Source of the DNA: Microcebus murinus
Taxonomy: Eukaryota; Chordata; Mammalia; Primates; Cheirogaleidae
Length of the DNA stretch: 64,000 bases
Reading direction: 5' to 3'
Assembly (NCBI RefSeq): GCF_040939455.1
Contig: NC_134112.1
Location: 64,063,001 to 64,127,000, forward strand
The position numbers and the translations under genes are program-made. The notes under the pieces were generated by a model. That model saw only the letters and a list, made by a program, of their open reading frames with translations, was not told the DNA's origin and searched no databases. Each line of letters opens with the position of its first letter. Positions within the stretch are counted from its first letter, which is position 1. Of this stretch, positions 23,695 to 33,658 are shown in pieces.

Positions 23695-23850
23695 TTAACT
23701 TTTAGAGATTATAGACCCCTTTGAGAATCTGATGACAGCCATAAACTCTCCCTAGAAAAATGTTTACACATTTTGCATACAATTTTAGAAGGTTCATGGA
23801 GCTTCTTAAACCCATTCGCTGACCCCCTAAGGGATTACAGATTAATATCC
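23695..23850. repeat. hAT/MER-type DNA transposon fossil
   Basis: 'gtggttcttaacttttagag', 'tatagacccctttgagaatc' and 'agaaggttcatggagcttct' match a common non-autonomous hAT-Charlie-like element. The family name is uncertain. Confidence 0.5.
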
Positions 23851-24080
23851 ATAGCATCCAAGACCACTCATGATCTGGGCCCTCCCTAGCTGACCTTACT
23901 TGCCATTTCTGGCCACACAACTTGACATTTCCTGAAGGAGCCATGCTGTTTCATACCTTTGTGTCTTCAGACATACCACTTCCTCTCTCTTTATCCTACA
24001 ATCCTCTGATCATCTCTTCTGTGACACCTTCTCCTGAGCCATCTAAAGGACCAGTGTGGGCCTCCCTCATGACAGGCCCC
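23851..24080 (+). repeat. L2 fossil
   Basis: 'actcatgatctgggccctcc', 'catttctggccacacaactt', 'tttcatacctttgtgtcttc' follow the LINE-2 3' region. Frames on both strands here are repeat by-products. Confidence 0.6.
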
Positions 24081-24530
24081 GACTCTCTCAGGGGCAGTGA
24101 GACCAAGGACAAGTGATTGTAATGGGATGGGAGTTGGGACACAGGATGACTGTCATCCCATTTAGTTCTCAGGCTTTTCATATGAGGGTACTGAGGCTTA
24201 GAGAACTTACAGAACTTGCCTCAAGTCAGAAAGTTAATGACCAAAATAAACATCAAATTAGCAACAGTTCAGACAGTATACATGTGCAGAAAAATTTTAA
24301 GTCAAGGGAGAGGGTGTTTTAGGGCAGCATTTTGTGTTCTGAAGCCTTGTATATATTCTTAGGCTACATAAAAGCTGACATTTTGCCAGCTTTGTGTGTG
24401 CTGTGTTCATCTCTGGACAAAGCCCATTTAGCTTCCAGAATATACTTTATTTAGAGGGCCTTCTGTCATGCAACAGCCCTCGGGCCATGTCGCATGTCCC
24501 TGAGATCTCAGATACACGTCCATCCCATAC

Positions 24531-24735
24531 CTCCTTCTGGAGTATTAAAGACTTGGTCAGAGCTGGCTGGGCCCTCCCCCTTCCCATTGACCACTCGGAC
24601 ATTCAGCGTGTAGTGGCTAAAGGGCTCCAGCCCAGGCAACATGCCGTGAGTCTTGCTGCCTTGGAAGGTAAGGATCTTTTTCTCAATGTGACGTCTCTTT
24701 CTTTTAGATGAATTTTGTGCCTTCCAGTAGTAAAT
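24531..24735 (-). CDS. NRCAM: NRCAM exon: FN3, second half
   Basis: A 205-nt exon, phase 0 to 1: 68 codons from IYYWKAQNSSKRKRRHIEKK through GMLPGLEPFSHYTLNVRVVN to VFNTPEG (chain residues about 842-909). It carries the later strands of the third FNIII repeat. The cluster KRKRRH lies where L1-family proteins have a basic proprotein-convertase cleavage site in FN3. One N-glycosylation site (NSS) precedes it. Acceptor tttcag, donor gtatggg. It is spliced from a GC-donor intron. Confidence 0.97.
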
Positions 24736-25114
24736 CTGAAACAGCAAGAACAAAAGTCAGGGTTGCACAAAGGAACAAACATGATTCCCCTTGTACTCAC
24801 AAAATTATTGTTTTTTCAGAAAATTCCCTTGGTACATTTTAGAAGAACATTACTAGCAAGACCAATGGATATTGATTCTGAAGCAAGAGGAATAGAAATC
24901 CATGGATATTGAGGGAAATTAATTTAAGACCATGTGACAAAGTTGGGCTATACTATTTTGTTGTAGGAGTATAAGAGAAACAAACAAAACACCATGAGAC
25001 CCAGATGGGTCTCTCTGGAACACGAGGCAAATGGATGACAATAGGATTTAAGTCTTTTGCTTGTATAAAATATTCTAAAAATAAAAATTTCTGCCCAGTG
25101 TTTTCCAGAATTAA

Positions 25115-25300
25115 TACAAGTTCATGTATAATCTATCATTTAGTTTAATCCTAAAAACAATAGTGAGGCTTATATTATTATTATTACTATTGATGAGTCT
25201 CTGGGCTACTGAGTATTTTTCCCAAAGCCACAGAGGTATCAAGAGCCACAGAAGGCCCTCCACTCCAAGTCTAGGGCTTTCCACTAAGCCAAACTGTATC
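25115..25300 (-). repeat. MIR SINE fossil (probable)
   Basis: 'tagtttaatcctaaaaacaa', a 'tattattattactattgatg' stretch, 'ccaaagccacagaggtatca' and 'ccactccaagtctagggctt' follow the reversed MIR order with high divergence. Confidence 0.55.
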
Positions 25301-26117
25301 ATTAAAAATATTTATTTGTTTTATATCATAGGCACAAGTTTTGAAGAAATGGAAAAGAAGTGTTGATTAACTTTGGTCACAAATCCACAATTGTTGTTTA
25401 TTAAGTTGTCTTAAGTTCTTAGGAATTTAAAGACATTTTCAAGAGAAGTCAACATTATATACAGAATCTTGCAATGTTAGGGAAAAATAATTGAACATGA
25501 TGCAGTACATAAAGTGACCTCTAGGAGTCAGGGTTAACAAATCAAAGTAGTGACACTGCATGCACCTGTGTTTGTAAATCACAATAACAATCAAAAATCT
25601 CAATGAGTTGGTCTTTCTGTGCTTCCCAAAAGCTGAGATAACTGATGCTTGTAAGAATGACCCAGTTGGGACTATAAGGTCTTAAAGTATAATCTACATT
25701 ATTAACAATATGCCTAAATTATTATCAGGATAATTTTGTGTTTTCAAGGCATGTAATGCATATTACTTTAAAGCTAGGTGCAGTTGGCTATATTCTAGTT
25801 CTTTAAGAATTATTTTTCCCCATTTTGTACAAATATTAATTATTTGTTATTGGCAGAATGTTTGATCATCTGTGGGAAAAAAAGGAGAAAACATTTTTTC
25901 CCTCTCTTTGGGTATAGAGAGATTTCAAGTCAACTCTGGCCAGGGTCCTTTAGATGTGGCCCTGCCTGAGGCAATAAATCAAATTCAAGTTCATGAGTTC
26001 TTGAGGGGATGAACCAAGTAACTCCAATCTTATGCAGTGTGCACGACACGGAACATTCACTGCAATTCACTGATTGCCTGTTACAAAGGGAAGAACAGGA
26101 AAGGCTCCCTTTTACTT

Positions 26118-26119
26118 GC
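26118..26119 (-). other. Non-canonical GC splice donor
   Basis: The exon ends TATCGG and the intron begins GCAAGT. Phase 0 on both sides gives GYR-IYYWK, as in human NrCAM. The nearest GT (4 nt further in) would shift the frame. GC donors with an otherwise strong match to the consensus are spliced by the major spliceosome. Confidence 0.9.
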
Positions 26120-26235
26120 CCGATAGCCTTGCAGGTGTCCTCGGATACTTTTCAGAGGTACCGGGTCCCAGTGCACCTCGGCTAAGGTGCTGTTCACCAC
26201 AGTCACTCGCACATTCCCAGGAGCCACCATTGGCA
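26120..26235 (-). CDS. NRCAM: NRCAM exon: FN3, first half
   Basis: A 116-nt exon, phase 1 to 0. The first two bases complete an L codon, then 38 codons run from PMVAPGNVRVTVVNSTLAEV to HWDPVPLKSIRGHLQGYR (chain residues about 803-841). It holds the first strands of the third FNIII repeat, with the core tryptophan in VHWDP and one N-glycosylation site (NST). Acceptor ccttcag. Its donor is GC (gcaagt) rather than GT. Confidence 0.97.
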
Positions 26236-26432
26236 CTGAAGGAAGGACCGAGAAGGAGCACACATGTCAATTTTCAATTTCATGCATAAATGTCACTATC
26301 TCTAACAATTTCGGCTTGAAGCATACTCCAGTCCTATTCTATGGATTATTAAGGATTGAAAGATTTTTTTGATATCTGTTTATTTGACTTTGTGAGAACA
26401 AGATTTTTGTCTATTTGTTTGTGTGTGTGTGT

Positions 26433-26516
26433 TTTTATAGATGGGATCTTGCTATGTTGCCAAGGCTAGACTCAAGCTCCTGGGCTCAAAGGATTCTCCA
26501 GCATCCTGAGTAGGAG
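26433..26516 (-). repeat. Alu monomer fragment (FRAM/FLAM-like)
   Basis: 'gggatcttgctatgttgcca', 'ctcaagctcctgggctcaaa' and 'ggattctccagcatcctgag' match one Alu arm only, with no second arm. A short GT run precedes it. It lies in gene sense. Confidence 0.7.
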
Positions 26517-26544
26517 AATAGGACTTTTTAAATAAAAAAAAAAA

Positions 26545-26840
26545 GTACAGTTGACCCTTGAATAAAATAGGTTTAAACTGTGTGGGTCCACTTATATGGA
26601 AATTCTTTTTCCAATACAGTTGCCTGGTTATATCCACAGGTTTCTACATCTGCAACCAAATGCAGGTGGAAAACACAGTCTTCTTGGGGGCAAAACCCAC
26701 AGATACAAAGGACCAACCTTTTACATAGGCAGTTTCCACAGAGCCAACTTTGGGACTTGAGTATTTGCAGATTTGGGTCTCTGGGGTAGGAGGTGTCCTA
26801 GAACCAATCCCTGGGGGATACTGAGGGACGACCGTACTGT
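26545..26840. repeat. Tigger/pogo-type DNA transposon remnant
   Basis: The right side reads, on the minus strand, 'gtcgtccctcagtatccccc' and 'agggattggttctaggacac', the terminal motif of MER2/Tigger-like elements. The left side begins 'acagttgacccttgaataaa', another Tigger-type end. The middle has the 'ggcaaaacccacagatacaa' motif. It looks internally deleted or composite. Confidence 0.65.
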
Positions 26841-27029
26841 GATCGCCTTCAACATTCTGAAATTTTCTTTCTGACATACCAGGATGTTTAAATTCAGCGA
26901 AGTTACATAAAAATAATTGCTGCCTCCCTCCCTTGCAGCCCAAGCATCTCTGGAAATGGCCTTGGCTTGTGCCTTGGTAAGTCTGTTTTGCTGGAGAAAA
27001 GCAGAAAGGAAACAGCATCAGACACTTAC

Positions 27030-27255
27030 GGTCTTCTCCAGAATGTCCCATGACGACAGCTGGCTCAGGGGCAAACCCCACGTCATTTAGGGCCTGGACT
27101 TTGATCAGGTACGGGACAAAGGTTGGCGTGCCTGAGACAATGTACTTGGACACGTTCGCCACAACCACAGATGTCCACTCGTCGTCACCATCTTTCTGAC
27201 GCCAGCTTACTTTGTACTGAAGGCCTGGCCCGTTAGATTCAAAGCCATTCAAGGG
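27030..27255 (-). CDS. NRCAM: NRCAM exon: FN2, main part
   Basis: A 226-nt exon, phase 0 to 1: 75 codons from PLNGFESNGPGLQYKVSWRQ through KDGDDEWTSVVVANVSKYIV to EPAVVMGHSGED (chain residues about 728-802). It is most of the second FNIII repeat, with the VSW strand, an N-glycosylation site (NVS) and the PYLIKVQALND F-strand. Acceptor cccgtag, donor gtaagtg. Apart from V for M in ALNDVG it matches recalled human sequence. Confidence 0.97.
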
Positions 27256-28258
27256 CTACGGGAAAAGCCAAATAAAAGCTTATCAAACAGATCGACTGCA
27301 CAACCTTGTACGGGAACAACAAATTCAATTCCCAGACCTGAAAAGAAAGTGAACACTGAAACACTAAAACACAAGCTATTAACCATGTTCTCTAGGGATC
27401 TTTTATCTATTTTTCATTTGTGATGAGATTCAAAGCTTGTTTGCGATCAACATTTCAAAGGTTGTAAATTACTGTCTTGAAGAAGTAAACATCACATAAA
27501 CCTTTCAAACTCTGGCTCCATAGCCAAGGGTGGGTACTTCTAAAGGTATATCAGTGAATATAGATTCCTTCACATATTCTTGTTTATGTGAGGGTACATC
27601 CTTGTTCATTTTCCTTGGAGACTGAAACTTATGAACTGTCTTCCTCTTTGTTAAAAAACAAAGGGTAGGCTGGCCTGTCATTCTATCCTGTTTTTACATG
27701 TATGTATATATAAACATGTACACATATGTATACATATACATGTTTACATTTATCTAAGTTTTAAAATTATACAAGTAAATATGTGTTAAATTCTCAAATG
27801 CAGAAAACACCCTGACCCCAAAAGCAGTTGATTACTGGAATAGCTCGATGCATGTCTTCCAGGTGGTTCTTGATGATGCTAATATTAGCTAGCATTTTTT
27901 GAGCACATATATATGCTAGGCACTGTTCTATGTTCTTTAAATGTGTTAACTCCTTTAATCCTGTGAAAGTGGTTCTATGATTATTCTCATCATGCAGATG
28001 CCTAACAGATGTGGGACAACTGACTTAAGGTCACACAGTAATGGCAGAGCTGGGATTTGCACCCATTCATTTTGGCTCCAGAGACCAAGCTTTTAACTAC
28101 TACACAATACTGCCTCTTAAAATAAAGATATATAATATATATGGTTTCCTCCCCAGAAATGGACGAAATGGGATTTTAATGCAGATATTATTTTAAAACA
28201 ACTCTTTTTTTTTTCACTCTAAAGAATACCGAGGAAAGTTGAGGGCTTCGTAGCTCAC
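27256..28258 (-). other. NRCAM intron (1,003 nt)
   Basis: This intron splits FN2. It contains a TATG/TACA alternating run at about 27690-27750 and a MIR copy at about 27875-28115. Confidence 0.7.
27875..28115 (-). repeat. MIR SINE, near full length
   Basis: In reversed consensus order: 'tagctagcattttttgagca', 'atgctaggcactgttctatg', 'aactcctttaatcctgtgaa', 'acttaaggtcacacagtaat', 'gcagagctgggatttgcacc', then 'cacaatactgcctc'. Confidence 0.88.
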
Positions 28259-28329
28259 CTTCCACGTAATCACCAAATTATCAGGCTCTGATCCTAGTCC
28301 TTCCACAGCCGTGGGGTTTTTATCTGGTT
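28259..28329 (-). CDS. NRCAM: NRCAM exon: FN2, first strands
   Basis: A 71-nt exon, phase 1 to 0. Two bases complete an E codon, then 23 codons: PDKNPTAVEGLGSEPDNLVI then TWK (chain residues about 704-727). It opens the second FNIII repeat and ends at its core tryptophan. Acceptor cttctag, donor gtgagct. The intron upstream of it (28330-28427) is only 98 nt. Confidence 0.97.
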
Positions 28330-28427
28330 CTAGAAGTTAAGCAGCCACACATGTGTAAGCTTTGGTCTTTTTGCAAAGGGTGGAAAACTTTTCTATTCCA
28401 TTTCGTATCACGGAAGTCCCGCTTTAC
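28330..28427 (-). other. Very short NRCAM intron (98 nt)
   Basis: The intron lies between FN1 and FN2, with donor gtaaagc and acceptor ttctag. It is close to the practical minimum for a mammalian intron. Confidence 0.93.
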
Positions 28428-28625
28428 CTGCGGCTTTCGTCAAATACTGCTCAGACGCCTCGCTGGGCGAGCTCCTCCCGATGCTGTTCTCGGCCATCAC
28501 TCGGAAGGAGTAGTTCACGTAAGGAGACAGCTTCAGCTGGGCCGTGGTCTGCGTTCCAGAAACCTCAGTGTGGTGGTGCCACAGCCCTGCCTCATGCATC
28601 GTATCTTCATATTCAATGATGAACT
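28428..28625 (-). CDS. NRCAM: NRCAM exon: FN1, second half
   Basis: A 198-nt exon, phase 1-1: K completed, then 65 codons from [20 protein letters not shown] through [20 protein letters not shown] to [11 protein letters not shown] (chain residues about 638-703). It holds the later strands of the first FNIII repeat, with the YVNYSFRV strand and one N-glycosylation site (NYS). Donor gtaaagc, acceptor tgtccag. Compared with recalled human sequence it has several substitutions ([10 protein letters not shown] region and KAAE). It is more GC-rich than neighbouring exons. Confidence 0.97.
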
Positions 28626-28919
28626 CTGGACACAACATAACACACACCCCAAACCCAAGACAGAGAATTCAGTCAACCCAGGGGTGGGTTGCCAGTGATA
28701 ACTAACAGGGCAATCTAACAAGAGTAGCCAAGCATGGATTATTCAACTTTCAAGAAAAATACCATTAAAATATTTTGATTTCAGACTTCTATCCTTATCC
28801 TTAATACTTAAGCACACTCAATAATATTTGGTATTCCTTCTCTAGCATGCTGAGTTCAGTTACTTCAAATTGTTTAGAATCAATCCATATGTCACTAAAA
28901 AAAGTTTATATAAATGAAA

Positions 28920-29640
28920 AGATGGTCAGTTTTTTTCATAATAGGAGAAATTAAATATAGTGAGATGCCATTTTCCCCTAAACAGGTTGGCAACAATCAA
29001 AGGTTTAACACACTTTGTTGACTATGACACACGGAAACAAGCATTCTCTGATGTGTAAATTGGTATAACTTCTCTATAGGACAATTTAAAAAAATCTAAC
29101 AATATTTAATGCACATAAACTTTGAGAAATTATACTTCTAGCCATTTATTTTGAATAAATGTGGTCACACATGTCTCAAAGACATGGAAAAGAATGCACA
29201 TTGCAGTGTTGTTTGCAAATTCAAACAACCTAGTTGCAAACAACCTAAACATCCATCAATATAGAACACTGATTAAACAAATTATGGTACATCCACACAA
29301 TGGAACACTCTGCAGCTGACAAAATTGAATGGGGATGCTGAAGTGAAATGATTCCTAAAATGCATTGTTAAGTGAAACCAAGCAGGTTATATAGAAGAGT
29401 GTGTACTAGATACTACAACTTACGTAAAAAAAAAAAAATTACTATGATAACTACGCATACATATTCACCTAGATATTCATGTTTTACTTCTCATAGGATA
29501 CACACTGATAACACTGGTGTGGCCAGAGGAGCTGGGAGTCAGCACTGGGAGGAAGGTATGCTTTTCAGTGCATACTCTCTACATCTACTAAAATTTGGTG
29601 GTATGTACATGTTTTACCCTTATTAAAAAAAATAGGTATT
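28920..29640 (+). repeat. LINE-1 ORF2/3' fossil
   Basis: Blocks in L1 order: 'caggttggcaacaatcaaag', 'gcaaacaacctaaacatcca', 'attatggtacatccacacaa', 'tggaacactctgcagctgac', 'actacaacttacgta' and a terminal A-rich tract. It is antisense to NRCAM. Confidence 0.75.
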
Positions 29641-29689
29641 TGGATACTCATTGATTGCCTACTATATGCCAGGTACCATGATATGAACT

Positions 29690-30135
29690 ATAAATACAAA
29701 GATGAACTAGAAGTATTACATGTTTTGCAGTGGTCCAAAGCTAAGTCCTTGGAGTTCTTTCAGTCTACATTCACTTGCAGGTGATCTCTAGTCTCATAAA
29801 TGGATGACTTTCACATATATATCTGCAGCCCAGAAATCTCCCCCGAACTACAGAATTAGCCAATTGCCTACTCAACAATTCTGCTCAATTGTCTAATACA
29901 ACATCTCAAACCGGATATGACCAAAGCTGCTTCCCATCTTCTTCCCCAACTGGTAGTGACAACTCAGGTCAAAGCCTGGGGTCCTTCTGGGCTTCTCCTT
30001 CTTTCTCACTCTCAGTAGACCTCTTGCCTCTACTATTAAAATAGATCCAAAATCTGACCATTTCTCAGCCTGTTCCAGGCCACTGTCATCTCTTGCGTGA
30101 ATTATGATACCACATAACCTCCTAACTCAGTAGTT
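29690..30135 (+). repeat. L2 fossil
   Basis: 'tctgcagcccagaaatctcc', 'aattgcctactcaacaattc', 'acatctcaaaccggatatga', 'gcctgttccaggccactgtc' and 'cctcctaactcagtag' follow the LINE-2 coding/3' order on the plus strand. Confidence 0.7.
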
Positions 30136-31491
30136 TCCAAATGTTCCCAACTCATAGTGTACTTAATGTCTTAGTAATTTTTTTCATAATTCCCTTAGGC
30201 CAAATGAAATACCTAACATTTTCGTGTATTAAGTAGTCAGGTCCATACAACCTAATAAGTGTTTATATCTTGACAATTTAACACCTACAGGGCACTGTAC
30301 AACTTTTTAAACCTTGTAAAAAAATTGGACACCACCTTCCTCATGTCCTGTTCCACACTGACTCTCACATGGTACTTGCTCTTTATCACAGCAAATGCTT
30401 TGCAGAGATCTGACATCATCAAAATATGATGGGACTCAATAAATATCTGTTGAATGAGTGAGCAAATGCAAAAGTAGAAATGCCTGGAAATCTAATGGTA
30501 TCATTTTCACATAGGTATAAAGAGTCTCCACGCCTCCTAACCAGCTAACTCTGGCTAATGTACTGAATTAGTTGGAACATTCAGCCCAGAGGAATGTGAG
30601 TTCTGATAGAGAACACTGAAAACTCAATTAGAAAGAAGCACTTTTAATTAACACAAGGTACAGAGGAAGCTTCTGTTTAATTTATTGGATATATTCTGCT
30701 TTACCAGGAGGTACAGTAAATCAAGATACCTGTCATTTCAGAATCATCTCAGGTATAGTCATTAGAAAGGAATTTAGTCTTCCTGAAGTATATACCTTGA
30801 AGGTAATGATGTATCTCAGGCTCGTGACCTGATTATGTCTGCCTTTTAAGTATCTCTTCAGTTTAACAATCAAACTTCTAAGCTTACCTATATTCTAATT
30901 TATTAAGCTATTCTAGTATCCTTAGGGCATGGTCCCTCATCTGATTTTTTCCCTAGGCTTATGTCACCAAGGTGAGGAGTTGACACTGTTGAAGGCACTT
31001 TGTAGCAGGGGCTAGTGGGAAGAAAGAGTTAATGGACTTGATGGTACATCCAGTTCTGTTATCAACTGTGGGTTTGAAAAGTCACTTTACTCACCATGTC
31101 TCAATTTCCTAATATATATACAAGGTCTTTCAGCATCTGTGCCTCCTAACCCTCTTCTACTAGAAGTAATGGGCAAAATGAGTAACTAACTTTAGATGCA
31201 TCTTCCTACTCCGGTAGATATTTAAGGTGAGTCTTATGGATTCTAAATACAAACAATGTATATTTTCTTAATTAACATCTTCAGCTATTAATTTGTGTCC
31301 TATACCAGAATCTATAACCAGGAATAACTCTAGCTCTGATGATGACCATAAATAAGTCTTTTTGTCCTATATCAGTAACAAAGCAGAGAATGCCAATAAA
31401 GATCCTTGTGAGGAATCTCAGTTGCATATTATAAAGTGCTGCAAAAATGGCCATTAAGCTTATCAGCAATAAATCAGATAATACCACATAC

Positions 31492-31593
31492 TTGTAATAG
31501 GACTGTTGTTGTCATCGCCTGGGGTCCATGACAGCTGAACACTTTTGTCGAGTGGATTTGTCAATTCTAAATCAAAGGGAGGATTTGGGACAT
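31492..31593 (-). CDS. NRCAM: NRCAM exon: FN1, first strands
   Basis: A 102-nt exon, phase 1-1: D completed, then 33 codons [20 protein letters not shown] then [13 protein letters not shown] (chain residues about 604-637). It opens the first FNIII repeat, with the core tryptophan in LSWTP. Acceptor tctacag, donor gtatgtg. Recalled human has DQ where this sequence has NP. Confidence 0.97.
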
Positions 31594-33063
31594 CTGTAGA
31601 CCAAAGACACACAGCATTGTTAAGCATCCCTCCTTAAGGGGTTCTCCTTTATTTGTGACACTATAAACAGAGAGGATATCTTAAAGACACAGCACACTGA
31701 ATGGCCAATGAGCATGCAACTGAAACAAAATGCAAACAACTGAGGTTGCTGGGAACACACGAGCACACCCAAAAATAACTCATCAATGAGCTCTGCTCTC
31801 TGTTTTTCAAAGGCAACTGAATCATTTGTAACCAAACCCAGTGAAGCAGACATACAAGGTTCATCAGCACTCTCAGTGTGTGTCTCCTCATAAACATGAA
31901 CGAGCACAGAGATGAAAAATAATATCAAAGATTAATTTCTAATACATGGGAAATAGAGAATAGCAAATGCTGAAAAACAAATACAGTGAATAAAACATAC
32001 TGTTTTCAAATGTTTTTTCTGAAACATGCTGAATGATAGATTTTGTGGCTCCTAAGGAATATTTATATTCTTAAAAGAATAAGAAATGCTATGTAGGTAG
32101 CTCTCGGCATGCGTATTGTATTTACTCTCAGAGGACAATAGTATACAGACACCTGTTGAGACAAAGGTGTCCTAGAAGCATGTCTGCCTTTTCTAATGTT
32201 GCTTCTGAGATCCAGAGAATTAATGCTCTCCCCTAAGCCCTTATCTGACCTGGCTACTGGGAGTAACTCCCAGAGACCATATAAATACATGTATATATAT
32301 ATATTTTTTTTTTTCTTATCAGTAATGAAGCAGTAAATGTCTACAAAGAACAAGTCTTATACAGGATAATTAATGATACTATGTAAAATCCAGCTGAGAT
32401 TATGCCTAAAAATTAACTTTTGTATTTATGTGCTGAATAAAGATGAGGGTTCTCTAAATAAAAAGATTTCTGGAAATAATTTCTGATTTATTTTCCAGAC
32501 TTAGAAAAGCCACACAACATGGATGTGCCCCTCCTTTTGGTCTTTCTTTAGTGATTTATATTTGTTAAAACACAGAGAGTTAGTTTTCTCTGATACAAAA
32601 GTCAAATGTTCTAAACATCCATTTTTTTCTATATAAATTTCTTAAAAATGGGATTGCAAAACAACATTTATTTTTCCAAAACAACTTTTAATAAATTGAA
32701 ATGAAAACCTAATTTGTGGTATGATATTAGAAATAGCTTTATAATTCTGTAAACTGTAGGTGATTGCTTTTGAAAAAGCACTATGATACTTTATAAGGAA
32801 ATTGTATCAAAAAGGGACTTTTATCAAATGAAATGATTTTATAATATCACATGAAATATTTAGAAATACCTGGAAGTAAACTCAGTGAACGATTCTAGGG
32901 GTATAATGAAGAAATGATTTATTGCAGTATACAAGTGACACATATAACTGAGAGAGCCCTTTTCCCTAAGAAACACAATGATGTGATAGAGAAAGAAATG
33001 TTTTTTTTTTCTGCAAACGTGAAAGTGACAGAAAATAGAGAAAGAAGACTCATATTAGTTTAC
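31594..33063 (-). other. NRCAM intron (1,470 nt)
   Basis: An AT-rich intron after the 30-nt microexon. I see only short simple tracts (about 32290-32315 TA/T-run, 33001-33010 T-run) and no transposon or RNA gene. Confidence 0.6.
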
Positions 33064-33093
33064 CGTAAACAGGAGCTGGAGTTGGAGTAGGAG
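33064..33093 (-). CDS. NRCAM: NRCAM 30-nt microexon (linker Ig6-FN1)
   Basis: A 30-nt exon, phase 1-1, acceptor ctttctag and donor gtaaact. It encodes A-PTPTPAPVY plus the first base of D (10 residues, chain about 594-603), a proline-rich hinge between the sixth Ig domain and FN1. It corresponds to the 10-residue alternative segment of NrCAM. Skipping it joins SVV directly to DVPNPP in frame. It is too short to appear as an open frame by itself. Confidence 0.95.
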
Positions 33094-33533
33094 CTAGAAA
33101 GGACATTAATATAAAGGATTTTAATCAAAATTAGTAATGGAAAGATACAAGAAATTATAAGCAGACAAAGACAGTACATGATCTAAGATTATAAAACTAA
33201 GGCCTATGCTTAGCTGTGAGACATGGTACTGATAAACATGCAGTAACAATTTAGAAAAGAAACCCTTCAATTTTAAATAAAAGTAGATTATTTTCCCCAA
33301 TTTTCTTATAAAAATATCATTAATGTACATATCCACCATTTTCCCTCAGTGCTGCTATAGAGTGTATTGATACAGAAACTACCGCCTCAAAGGCATCTTT
33401 CAAAGGAGACTAATGTGGATATTAACGCACCCATGGTTATCAACAAGCAAACATTTAACATTTACAATTTTTCTGTTTTCTTTTCAGCTTAATACAGGGA
33501 AGCCAGTTGTGTCATATTTGTTCCCGTTCTTAC
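33094..33533 (-). other. NRCAM intron (440 nt)
   Basis: AT-rich, no repeat recognised. A TGCATG motif (catgca on plus) lies at 33237-33242, about 145 nt upstream of the microexon acceptor. Confidence 0.7.
33237..33242 (-). promoter_or_regulatory. RBFOX-type TGCATG motif upstream of the 30-nt microexon
   Basis: The transcript reads UGCAUG about 145 nt upstream of the acceptor. Upstream RBFOX sites usually favour skipping. A single hexamer in 440 nt can occur by chance. Confidence 0.35.
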
Positions 33534-33658
33534 CAACAACGCTAAGCACAGCACTGGCAGAAACGTTGTCCAGAGTGGTGTTGGCCACACACGTGTAGGT
33601 CCCACTGTCATCGTCACTGACATCTGCTATCACCAACTGATCCTTGTCGATAGTCAAC
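33534..33658 (-). CDS. NRCAM: NRCAM exon: Ig6, second half
   Basis: A 125-nt exon, phase 2 to 1. One base completes R, then 41 codons: LTIDKDQLVIADVSDDDSGT, YTCVANTTLDNVSASAVLSV, V (chain residues about 552-593). It holds the second half of the sixth Ig domain, with the DDSGTYTC motif supplying the distal disulfide cysteine and one N-glycosylation site (NTT). Acceptor actaacag, donor gtaagaa. Recalled human has F-V where this has L-I, a conservative change. Confidence 0.97.

Larger units (their letters stand above)
22346..24530 (-). other. NRCAM intron (2,185 nt)
   Basis: The intron between FN3 and FN4. It holds a strepsirrhine Alu (22658-22991), a GC-richer unclassified block (about 23040-23490), a hAT-like MER fossil (about 23695-23850) and an L2 piece (about 23850-24080). 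Confidence 0.6.
24736..26119 (-). other. NRCAM GC-AG intron (1,384 nt)
   Basis: This intron begins GCAAGT rather than GT and ends tttcag. It contains a MIR-like fossil near 25115-25300. The rest is AT-rich and unclassified. Confidence 0.85.
26236..27029 (-). other. NRCAM intron (794 nt), filled with repeats
   Basis: The intron between FN2 and FN3. Most of it is a (GT)n run, a partial Alu monomer and a Tigger-type DNA transposon remnant, listed separately. Confidence 0.7.
28626..31491 (-). other. NRCAM intron within FN1 (2,866 nt)
   Basis: It contains a LINE-1 fossil (about 28920-29640), an L2 fossil (about 29690-30135) and a short L2/MIR-type tail at about 30310-30460. The remainder (30460-31490) is unclassified. 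Confidence 0.6.

Noticed and set aside
26644..27252. A single 202-codon minus-strand gene
   Set aside because: Only its first 75 codons are NRCAM FN2; the rest is the intron and a Tigger remnant read in frame past a clear gtaagtg donor.
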